From assembly GCA_030645355.1 (NCBI GenBank), contig JAUSNJ010000130.1, positions 1 to 64,000 on the forward strand: a DNA stretch of 64,000 nt, read 5' to 3'. This DNA is from Rhodoferax sp. GTDB lineage: Bacteria > Pseudomonadota > Gammaproteobacteria > Burkholderiales > Burkholderiaceae_C. Within the stretch, counting starts at the first letter, position 1; each line of letters starts with the position of its first letter. The position numbers were made by a program, and so were the translations under genes. The notes under the pieces are model-generated. The model was given only the letters and a program-made list of their open reading frames with translations. It was not told the origin of the DNA and made no database searches. Below are positions 43,334-50,210 of the stretch, piece after piece.

Positions 43334-44242
43334 TCACGGTGGTTGTGTCGCGGCGATTGCCAACACGGTGTCGTCTGCGCCCGGCATGCAGCCGGGCGCA
43401 ATAGGCTCCCAACCCCGGTGCACCACGATGTGCTGCGGGGTGTAGCACAGCTCAATGCGGGTGGCCTGCGGCAACCGCTGGCGCACAAAGGCTTCAATGG
43501 ATGCCGGCATACTGACCTGAAATTGCGCGCTGGCCAGGTTTTGTGGCGGATGGTCGTCACTGTGCAGCCAAGGCAACAGACCGGCCAGCCAAGCCAACGG
43601 TCCCCAGCCCAGGTTGAAGCTGCTGGGCTGATAACTGTGCTCAAGCAGCCACTTCTGAGACTGACCACGCGCATCGTCACTTGGCAGGATTGAACCCCAG
43701 GCACTGGCCATCAACTCGGCCAGCCACTGGTTGCAGTTCTGGTAGCGCTGGCCAAAGGCGTAGGCGTTGGCGCTGTAGGTGGCGCCCAACAACTGCACGG
43801 CCTGGCTTTCATCCAGCGCGGCGCGTTCCAGCGGGACGGCGGCTTCCGCAGGCAACAGCACGATGGAGATATATCCCTCCGCCGGATCGTTGGTGCCCAG
43901 CACGAAGCCCGACATGCCCTGGTCAAAAATGCGGGGGCGCTGTTCGTCACAGGCATAGTACTACTGGCGCACCGACCACGGCGTATTGGGGCTGGCCCTG
44001 AGACTGACCCCGGCATGGGAATAGCGGTGGTCAAAACGCTGCAACGCCAGGCCCGAGCGGGCCACCAGCGCCAGCGTCTGGCCCGAGCGCTCAAGTTCGT
44101 TTTTGACCACGGCGGCCACCTGGATCAGTCGGTCTTGCACGACCGCGCCGGGCTCAACCTGGCCTTGGCAATAGTTCAGCGATCCGGCCCACGCGCAGTG
44201 GACCCCCACAGCGCATGCCAAGCCGATCAGGCCGCTGCGCAC
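43334..44242 (-). pseudogene. DUF2145 protein gene interrupted by an amber codon
   Basis: The frame is continuous from GTG 44242 to TGA 43334 except for one in-frame TAG at 43961-43963. Before it the protein has a signal peptide (GLIGLACAVGVHCAWAG) and reads NTPWSVRQ; after it the frame continues YYACDEQRPRIFDQG, with no frameshift. DUF2145 proteins run straight through here, with an aromatic or hydrophobic residue at this spot, so TGG to TAG is the simplest explanation. A shortened part could restart at ATG 43915 but would lack its export signal. It is paired with the Ser-rich exported protein upstream by five bases. Confidence 0.8.
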
Positions 44243-44247
44243 GATGG

Positions 44248-44715
44248 TTACACCCCGATCGGGCGGCTCTCCAGTTCGCGGAACCAGTCATCGTCCAGAA
44301 TCAGGAAGAACGGGACGGTGCCGGTTGTGGCGTCGACAGTCGCCAGTGCCAGACCATAGGGGCGGTGCTCGGCGGAAACGCGATGGCCTGTGGCCAACTG
44401 GACGCGATCAGTTGCCGCGCGCGGCAGCAACAACAGGACTTCGGCGTTGCCGCCAACTGCTTGCATCCTGAGTCGCACCATGTCGGTCTGCTCGGCAAGC
44501 TCGGTCATCTCTACGATGGTGTACTGGCCCTGTGCCACACGGTCTTTGGTGGAAGAACTATTGCTCGATTTCTCGCTCGACGCCGATGAACTGCCAATCG
44601 ATGTGGACGACGCGCTGGATGCTGATGAGGTGCTGTCTGCCCATGCGGGCAAGGCGGTCAGTGACAGGGCCAGTGCGGCTGCGGGGATGAAACGTGCTGT
44701 GAATGAATGCTGCAT
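44248..44715 (-). CDS. Exported serine-rich hypothetical protein
   Basis: A 155-aa protein with a typical signal peptide (MQHSFTARFIPAAALALSLTALPAWA) and a low-complexity Ser-rich linker of about 35 residues (STSSASSASSTSIGSSSASS). The following domain, around QYTIVEMTELAEQTDMVRLRM to FFLILDDDWFRELESRPIGV, has no recognised family. The linker implies an extended periplasmic or surface position. The start is uncertain: an ATG at 44730 would add five residues, and neither start has a good ribosome site. It is the first gene of a pair with the interrupted DUF2145 gene. Confidence 0.65.
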   Translation of the reverse strand: MQHSFTARFIPAAALALSLTALPAWADSTSSASSASSTSIGSSSASSEKSSNSSSTKDRVAQGQYTIVEMTELAEQTDMVRLRMQAVGGNAEVLLLLPRAATDRVQLATGHRVSAEHRPYGLALATVDATTGTVPFFLILDDDWFRELESRPIGV

Positions 44716-44766
44716 GGGGAGGGCGTCCATAAACGGTTGATCGGTTGGTGGTTGATGATACACGGT

Positions 44767-44827
44767 AAAAAATGCCTGTAGCCCTCGTGGAATATGAAGA
44801 TGTTGCTATATATTATGTAGCAACATC
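44767..44827 (+). repeat. Dispersed hairpin repeat, copy F
   Basis: CCTGTAGCCCTCGTGGAATA is followed by the longest hairpin of the family: arms GATGTTGCTA (44799-44808) and TAGCAACATC (44818-44827), perfect over 10 bp. The TGA stop of the M23 peptidase gene overlaps the last arm. Confidence 0.85.
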
Positions 44828-45719
44828 AAGCCGTTACAAACAGCGCCGGGTCCACCATCTTGCGGTTCAGCACCACACCCCAGTGCAGATGCGGTCCCGT
44901 CGCGCGGCCGGTGGCGCCTACCGAGGCGATGCGATCGCCGGTCTTCACCACGTCACCCACCTGCACATGGATGGCGCTGAGGTGGCCGACCATGGTCAGC
45001 AAACCACCGCCATGGTCCAGAAAGACCGTGTTGCCACCAAAGAAATAGTCGCCGGTGTCGATGACGCGCCCGGGCAGCGGTGCCAGCACCGGGGTGCCGG
45101 CGGCGGCGGCGATGTCCATGCCGCTGTGCGGGCTGCGTGATTGCCCGTTGAACACGCGGCGCAGGCCAAAGGAGCTGGAGCGCCGACCCGGCACGGGGGC
45201 TGCCATGTGCAACTGGGCGGCCTGGGGCAGCGGCTCGGTGAAGCTGGCCATCACGGTTGCCATGTGGGCGCGTTCGCGCTCGAAGCGGGCTTCGTCGGCG
45301 GCCGACAAATCCACCTTGCTCGGCGCCACCTTCAGCTTTTGCACCGGATAGAGCTTGGGCGCCACGGTGAAGTTCATCTGGCGTTGGCCCCCGCCTTCCA
45401 GCTGCACCGCAATGCTGGCCGGGCCGGGCGGGGTGGACAAGGAGATGCCGACCAGTGCCGTCCACTGGCTGGGGTTGCCAAGCACCAGCAGCGGCACGTC
45501 GCCGAGCTGCGCCGTGGGGCGTTTGGCCGCGGGGCCCAGGTCCAGCCGGGCAATGCCGCCGGGGACCTGTGACGGGCGCGGCCACACGTCCGGGAGGGCG
45601 TTGGTCTTGGTGGCGGCAGACAGGTGCAGGGGGTGCACCGCCAACAGGGCGCAGCTACTGAGCAGTGCTGTTCGGCGCGTCAGGGGAGTGTGGAGAGAAA
45701 GTGGGGTAAGAGAGGGCAC
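44826..45719 (-). CDS. Exported M23-family peptidase
   Basis: A 297-aa periplasmic LytM/M23 zinc peptidase-like protein, probably cutting or regulating the cutting of peptidoglycan cross-links. A signal peptide precedes residue 37 (TALLSSCALLAVHPLHLSAA). Residues 55-150 form an N-terminal beta domain that often caps the active site. The catalytic domain has SSFGLRRVFNGQSRSPHSGMDIAAAAGTPV (H-x3-D metal motif) and ATGPHLHWGV (H-x-H). All zinc ligands look intact, so activity is expected. Its stop codon lies within an intergenic hairpin repeat. Confidence 0.9.
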   Translation of the reverse strand: MPSLTPLSLHTPLTRRTALLSSCALLAVHPLHLSAATKTNALPDVWPRPSQVPGGIARLDLGPAAKRPTAQLGDVPLLVLGNPSQWTALVGISLSTPPGPASIAVQLEGGGQRQMNFTVAPKLYPVQKLKVAPSKVDLSAADEARFERERAHMATVMASFTEPLPQAAQLHMAAPVPGRRSSSFGLRRVFNGQSRSPHSGMDIAAAAGTPVLAPLPGRVIDTGDYFFGGNTVFLDHGGGLLTMVGHLSAIHVQVGDVVKTGDRIASVGATGRATGPHLHWGVVLNRKMVDPALFVTA

Positions 45720-45730
45720 TGAGTATCAAG

Positions 45731-46948
45731 TTATTTTGCTGTCGGCAGCTTGTTTCCAAGCTGTTTCGGCGCGTTTGTCGGGGCGGCAATGGTGGGTCTT
45801 ACCTTGGCAAGGTAGTGTGGAGTGTATTTCTGCGCCAGGTAGTCAGCGAAAAGTTGATCCTCCAGATGGAAGCTGCCCCCGTGCTCTGGTTTGGCCAAAA
45901 TCTGGGCTTTTCGCAGTCGGTCCACGGCTGAGCGGACCTTGGGTTGGGTCGAGGCCAGTCCGGGCTCTTTTGCCAGCGCGTCCGTCGTTGCCTTGGCCAT
46001 GGGCGCAATGCCATGGGCGACGAGCACGGCAACGGCTTGCTCCAGCGGCAGGAGCCGGTCGAACATGCCTTGCCAGGCCGCAACGTTTCGTTCATCGGCC
46101 AGGTACAACGTGAGCCCCTGGTTGACGTCGGTAATGCCGTCCGCCGACATGGCCTTCACCAGGTCTTTCATCAGCGCCGGTTTCCAGCCTACGTGGGCAA
46201 ACATGCGCTCCAGCGCGGCCAGGTCCAGGCGTTTGTTCGGGTGAACCTTGCGATAGTGCGCGGCCAGCAGCTCCAGGTATTCCGAGCCCAGGTTGGGGAA
46301 CGTCTGGAGCTGTGCAAACTGGTACATCGGGGCACCAGCGACGGCCATCATGGCCCCCAACTCTTCTTGGGACGAGCCGGTGAACAGCGAGAAAACCAGC
46401 TTCTTGTGCTTTTGCAGCACCGCGCGCAGGGTGCCAATCACGTCATCTGCCTGCGGGGCATGGGCCAAAGACTGGACCTCGTCCAGCATGAGCACAATTT
46501 GTTTTCCGGATGCGCTTGCCAGTCGGGTGATGAGCGAATCCAATCGCAAGCGCGGGTCATCCGGCAGTGGGCGGCGCACGGGGGCATCGCCAAAATCCAG
46601 GCTGTTGCCGAGGATTGCCACTTTCTTGACGGGCGTCTTGGCCGCTTTTCCGGCCGCAGTGGTGGGGACCGTGACATCGTCCAATGCCTCTTCCAGCGCG
46701 TGGTTGATGGCAGCGAGCGGATCTTTGCGGCTCAGCCAGAGGTCAGCATAGACCGGCAGCATCCCGGCTTTTGCGGCCGCTGGCGCAAGATCCCCATCCA
46801 GAAAATGGGTCTTGCCAACCCGGCGTGGTGCGAACAGTGCGATGGGCCTGCCGGGTTGCGCCTTCAGCGCTGCGAGGTAAGCATCTGCCAGAGCGCCTCG
46901 GTGGATGGTGATGCTGTCGAAGGTCGTCATCCGGGCATTGTCATCCAT
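45731..46948 (-). CDS. AAA ATPase (ORC/Cdc6-like P-loop protein)
   Basis: A 405-aa protein with Walker A (LFAPRRVGKTHFL) near residue 40, Walker B (IVLMLDEVQSLAHAP) near 155, and a sensor-like segment LVFSLFTGSSQEEL. The C-terminal 130 residues look like a winged helix (VRSAVDRLRKAQILAKPEHGGSFHLEDQLFADYLAQ). This arrangement matches the broad archaeal-type ATPase/ORC-Cdc6-like group; function unknown. I prefer the ATG at 46948 because the in-frame codons further up overlap a perfect palindrome that looks regulatory. It lies 53 bases downstream of the large minus-strand locus but seems to have its own control. Confidence 0.78.
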   Translation of the reverse strand: MDDNARMTTFDSITIHRGALADAYLAALKAQPGRPIALFAPRRVGKTHFLDGDLAPAAAKAGMLPVYADLWLSRKDPLAAINHALEEALDDVTVPTTAAGKAAKTPVKKVAILGNSLDFGDAPVRRPLPDDPRLRLDSLITRLASASGKQIVLMLDEVQSLAHAPQADDVIGTLRAVLQKHKKLVFSLFTGSSQEELGAMMAVAGAPMYQFAQLQTFPNLGSEYLELLAAHYRKVHPNKRLDLAALERMFAHVGWKPALMKDLVKAMSADGITDVNQGLTLYLADERNVAAWQGMFDRLLPLEQAVAVLVAHGIAPMAKATTDALAKEPGLASTQPKVRSAVDRLRKAQILAKPEHGGSFHLEDQLFADYLAQKYTPHYLAKVRPTIAAPTNAPKQLGNKLPTAK

Positions 46949-46959
46949 TGTGTTATTTG

Positions 46960-46971
46960 CGTCAATTGACG
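46960..46971. promoter_or_regulatory. 12-bp palindrome before the AAA ATPase gene
   Basis: CGTCAATTGACG is a perfect palindrome 11 bases ahead of the ATPase ATG, in an AT-rich pocket (TGTTATTTGCGTCAATTGAC). It is a candidate operator. It lies downstream of the stop of the 47002 gene. Confidence 0.4.
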
Positions 46972-47001
46972 AATTTTGCGCAATGGACCGCATTGCGACC
47001 C

Positions 47002-48096
47002 TCAGGACGGCAAAAAGTCCACCGGCCAGGTCACCACCATCTGCTCCACATCCTTGGCCGAAAAGTCAAACATCCGCACGCGTGCCAGCAGCTTGGCTTC
47101 CAGCTCCGGCGTCTTCAGTTCGCTGGAGACAATGCGGCACTCGATGACGTTGCCGGCGGGCGCAATTTTCAGTTCCAGCACCACCTTGCCCTGCAGGCCG
47201 GGCTCATCGCGCAGCGCCCGGTTGTAGATGGCGTAGATGGCGCCCTTGTTGCGCTCAAAGACCAGCTTGATTTCTTCGATGGAGCGCGAGGCCTTGCCGC
47301 TGCCGCTGCGGGCCAGCTTGCCGCCGGGCCCTGCACTGCCCGCGCTGCCAAACCCACTGCCGCTGCCGTCGCCCTTGCCGCGTGCGCCACCGCCACCGGG
47401 GCCGCCGCCACCACCACCGCCGACCGCGCCTTCGACCAGCGTCGTGGCGCGTCCGGCCAGACCGCCGCCGCCGGCGTTGTTGCTGTAGCTGGCGGTGTTG
47501 ATGCCGCCGCTGCCACTGCTGGCGTTGGAGGTGATCAGTGCCCGGGTCGGGATGCCGGCGTCCTTGCCCGCACCCACCCCCACACCGACGCCGGTGCCCA
47601 CACCGGGTCCCTGCTTCACCGGGGCCAGTTGCACCGCCAGCGGCGCACCATGCAGTTCGGCCAGGTCCTTGGACATGGCCAACAGCCCGACACCGGCAGC
47701 CTTGCGCCGCGCGGCATCCAGTTCGCCCGCAGCCTTGTTGGGCACGGGCACGCGGGCTTCTGGCACCGGCACCTCCTTGTTGCGGGCGACCTTGCGCGCG
47801 GGCTCCGGCAACCGCGCCGTGGCGGGCAGCGGTTCGGGTTTGCTGGCCACGGGCAGCTTGGGTACGACAGGCGGTGGCTTGGTGTTTTCCAGGATCAATG
47901 TGGCCAGGCGGGGCGGCAGGTCCTGCGCCTTGGAGCGGTCAGGCTGGATGACGGGCATCAGCAGCACGATCAGGCACAGCAGCGTGCTGATGATGAGCAC
48001 CGCCCGGCGCACGCGGGCGAAGCGCACATCGTCTTCGAGTGAGCCGGCCCAGGGCAGCACCGGGGCACGAAAGGAAACCGTCATCGCGGCATTCAT
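47002..48096 (-). CDS. AgmX/PglI-type TonB-like protein
   Basis: A 364-aa inner-membrane protein with one N-terminal span (RRAVLIISTLLCLIVLLMPV), a Pro/Lys-rich periplasmic stretch, a long Gly-rich low-complexity region (residues about 205-290), and a C-terminal TonB-fold-like AgmX/PglI domain (KGAIYAIYNRALRDEPGLQG and ELKIAPAGNVIECRI). It is the expected energy-transducing partner of the ExbB and ExbD proteins encoded upstream. In Myxococcus the AgmX/GltJ protein has this end domain and links the motor to the envelope. The ATG at 48096 follows GGAGGTTATCC. It is the last gene of the locus. Confidence 0.82.
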   Translation of the reverse strand: MNAAMTVSFRAPVLPWAGSLEDDVRFARVRRAVLIISTLLCLIVLLMPVIQPDRSKAQDLPPRLATLILENTKPPPVVPKLPVASKPEPLPATARLPEPARKVARNKEVPVPEARVPVPNKAAGELDAARRKAAGVGLLAMSKDLAELHGAPLAVQLAPVKQGPGVGTGVGVGVGAGKDAGIPTRALITSNASSGSGGINTASYSNNAGGGGLAGRATTLVEGAVGGGGGGGPGGGGARGKGDGSGSGFGSAGSAGPGGKLARSGSGKASRSIEEIKLVFERNKGAIYAIYNRALRDEPGLQGKVVLELKIAPAGNVIECRIVSSELKTPELEAKLLARVRMFDFSAKDVEQMVVTWPVDFLPS

Positions 48097-48157
48097 TGGA
48101 TAACCTCCGTGCTGCGCACTGCGGTGCGAGCTTGCTTGGGGCGGCCCGGCGCGGCGC

Positions 48158-48655
48158 TCATGATTCCAACCTCTGGCGCACCGCAAAGGACACATCACTG
48201 AAGTTGGCACGGGCACTGGTGACCATGATCTTGCGCAGCAGCCGGTAGGGTATTTCCTTGTCGCCCATGATGGTGATGCGCTTGCTCAGTGCCTCGTTCT
48301 CGGTGCGGATGACCTGGCGGCTGGACTGCAGCAGGTCGAGCTCGGCCTTCAGCGGCTCGACCAGGTCCGACTCCTGCGCCAGCACGTCACTGACCGACGC
48401 CACCTTGCGCCCATCGACCAGAATCTCGGAGCCGCTGACGATCACCACCACCGTGTCGCGCGGTGTGGTCTCGGCGACCGATTCGGGCAGCAGCACGGCC
48501 TTGGGGCTGGGCAGGGTTTCGATGCCACCGGAGTTGCTGAGCAAAAAGAAGATCAGGATGGTGAACACGTCGATCAGCGAGACCAGGTTCATGTCGACCA
48601 TGTTCTGGTGTCGGCTGCGCCGTTCGGCACGTTTTTGCAGGGGAGTGAGTTTCAT
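48158..48655 (-). CDS. ExbD/TolR biopolymer transporter, Asp-containing
   Basis: A 165-aa ExbD/TolR family protein with one membrane span (MNLVSLIDVFTILIFFLLSN). D29 in SLIDVF matches the essential proton-pathway aspartate. The periplasmic domain follows (VVIVSGSEILVDGRKVASV and VTIMGDKEIPYRLLRKIMVTS-like). Together with the ExbB protein it should convert proton flow into movement. Its start overlaps the stop of the other ExbD gene by four bases (ATGA), giving translational coupling. Confidence 0.9.
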   Translation of the reverse strand: MKLTPLQKRAERRSRHQNMVDMNLVSLIDVFTILIFFLLSNSGGIETLPSPKAVLLPESVAETTPRDTVVVIVSGSEILVDGRKVASVSDVLAQESDLVEPLKAELDLLQSSRQVIRTENEALSKRITIMGDKEIPYRLLRKIMVTSARANFSDVSFAVRQRLES

Positions 48656-49146
48656 GGCGTGCGGGTCGGCGCGTCACCGATGGAAATATTGGGGAACAGC
48701 TCGGAGCGCACCACCTTGTCGCCCTGCGCCATGTGACCGGCGCGCACGGCGTCCATCACTTGCACCAGCGTGTCGTATGAGGTGTTGGGCTCGGCCAGCA
48801 CGGTGGCGTCCAGCTTGTCGGGGAAGCGGGTCTTGAGCTGCTGCACCAGCCGGCCCAGGGCGCGCACATCGGGCCCGGTGGGCGTGGCCGCAATGCGCTC
48901 GATCAGCCCGCCGGTGCGGTCGCCCACTTCCAGCGCTTCGGCGCGCACCACCACTTCCAGTTGCAGGTTGTCGGCCGTGACGTGCTCCAGCGCACCGGTG
49001 TTTTGCGCCGGCAGCGTCAGGTCAATCACCGAGAGGCGGGTGAAGACGGCGGTGGACAGCAGGAACGGCACCAGCACCACGATCAGGTTGATGAAGGCGG
49101 TGATCTCCAGATGCGCCGCAGTTTTGCGAAGGCGTCGGGGTTTCAT
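48652..49146 (-). CDS. ExbD/TolR-like protein lacking the proton-relay Asp
   Basis: A 164-aa protein of the ExbD/TolR family by length, N-terminal topology and operon position. In the membrane span (EITAFINLIVVLVPFLLSTA) the place of the invariant Asp is taken by Asn (N20), so it cannot carry the protonation cycle itself. It probably pairs with the Asp-containing protein encoded directly after it as an asymmetric stator. The periplasmic part contains LVQQLKTRFPDKLDATVLAEPNTSYDTLVQVMDAV, a normal ExbD pattern. Confidence 0.85.
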   Translation of the reverse strand: MKPRRLRKTAAHLEITAFINLIVVLVPFLLSTAVFTRLSVIDLTLPAQNTGALEHVTADNLQLEVVVRAEALEVGDRTGGLIERIAATPTGPDVRALGRLVQQLKTRFPDKLDATVLAEPNTSYDTLVQVMDAVRAGHMAQGDKVVRSELFPNISIGDAPTRTP

Positions 49147-49153
49147 GCTGGGC

Positions 49154-49822
49154 TCAGTGCGCCTTGGCGCCGCCTGCAGCCGACTGTTCGGCCGTGATGC
49201 GCTGCACCAGGTTCAGAAAGCTCATCTTGGCGGCCTCCAGACCGTCGACGATCTCGCTGGTCTGGGCCTGCAAGAAGGCATGGATCAGTAGAAAGGGAAT
49301 GGCCACCATCAGCGCAAACGCGGTGTTGTTCATGGCGATGGAAATACTGGCCGACAGCAGCTCGGCCTTTTCGGCCGGGTTGACCTGGGCCACCGCGGTA
49401 AAGCCCTTGATCAGGCCGATGATGGTGCCCAGCAGGCCCACCAGCGTGATGACGTTGGCAAAGGTGGCGATGTAGTGGGTGCGCTTTTCCAGGCGGGGCA
49501 CGATCTCCATCATGCCTTCTTCCATCGCGGCGTCGTAGTCTTCGCGGCGCCCGGGGCTGAGCATGCGGGTCAGGCCGTAGTTGACGATTTTCCCGACGGC
49601 CGAATCCGACGTGGCGGTCAAGGTTCGCACTTCCTTGAACATGCCCTGTTGCAGCAGCGGCAGGGTCTGCGCCCAGACCGATCGGTTCTGGCTGCGTGCC
49701 TTGTTCAGGAAAATGAAGCGCTCGATGGCGATGGCCAGGCCCAAGGCCATGATGAGCACGCTGGGGTAGATGAAAAGTCCGCAGTCCTGAAAGAACTTGA
49801 TGGCTGTGTCGAATGCATTCAT
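49154..49822 (-). CDS. MotA/TolQ/ExbB proton channel family protein
   Basis: A 222-aa inner-membrane protein with three spans: residues about 12-35 (FIYPSVLIMALGLAIAIERFIF), 105-130 (ANVITLVGLLGTIIGLIKGF) and 150-175 (SISIAMNNTAFALMVAIPFLLI). The conserved TolQ/ExbB channel signature (LLGTIIG...F) is intact. It should form the pentameric part of a proton-driven motor with the two ExbD proteins encoded just downstream. Start ATG 49822 follows a GGAG site; an upstream extension in the frame would be non-homologous. Confidence 0.92.
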   Translation of the reverse strand: MNAFDTAIKFFQDCGLFIYPSVLIMALGLAIAIERFIFLNKARSQNRSVWAQTLPLLQQGMFKEVRTLTATSDSAVGKIVNYGLTRMLSPGRREDYDAAMEEGMMEIVPRLEKRTHYIATFANVITLVGLLGTIIGLIKGFTAVAQVNPAEKAELLSASISIAMNNTAFALMVAIPFLLIHAFLQAQTSEIVDGLEAAKMSFLNLVQRITAEQSAAGGAKAH

Positions 49823-49865
49823 GGTGGCTTGCTCCGGTGAAAAATAGGTGGGGTGGCTTGAAACG

Positions 49866-50210
49866 TTACTTGGCGGGTGGCGTCGCGGCGGGCGGTTGCG
49901 CGACAGCTGTGGTTGCGGTTGCGTTGGCACGGGCTAGCCCGTCGTAGCGCACCTCACGGCGCACCACATCGCGGTCCAGTGGAGCCAGCGCCTCGTCCAG
50001 CACGCTGACCAGCGGACGGCCGGACAGGTCGCCGGGCAGGGGTTTCTTCCACGGGACGATGTACAGCACCTTGGGCAATTCGCGGTTGCCGGTGATGCGG
50101 GTGCGGTCAATGTCGGCGCGGTCCTGCGCAAACAGGGGCGTGTTGGCGCCCACGACCATGATGAGGGACACGGCGACGGCACTGGCAATCCGCTGGTTCA
50201 CATGGCTCAT
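49866..50210 (-). CDS. Small exported hypothetical protein
   Basis: A 114-aa protein with a signal peptide (NQRIASAVAVSLIMVVGANTPLFAQ) and a short mature part (ITGNRELPKVLYIVPWKKPLPGD, DEALAPLDRDVVRREVRYDG) ending in an Ala/Pro-rich tail. No family is recognised. The ATG overlaps the previous stop by four bases and follows GGAGAAAACACC. Its position between the TPR lipoprotein and the ExbB gene suggests a periplasmic component of the same complex. Confidence 0.72.
   Translation of the reverse strand: MSHVNQRIASAVAVSLIMVVGANTPLFAQDRADIDRTRITGNRELPKVLYIVPWKKPLPGDLSGRPLVSVLDEALAPLDRDVVRREVRYDGLARANATATTAVAQPPAATPPAK

Noticed and set aside
47300-47480. Possible tandem repeat or CRISPR-like array in the Gly-rich part of the 47002 gene
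   Set aside because: The pattern is irregular GGC/CCG codon repetition encoding a glycine linker, without constant repeat and spacer lengths.
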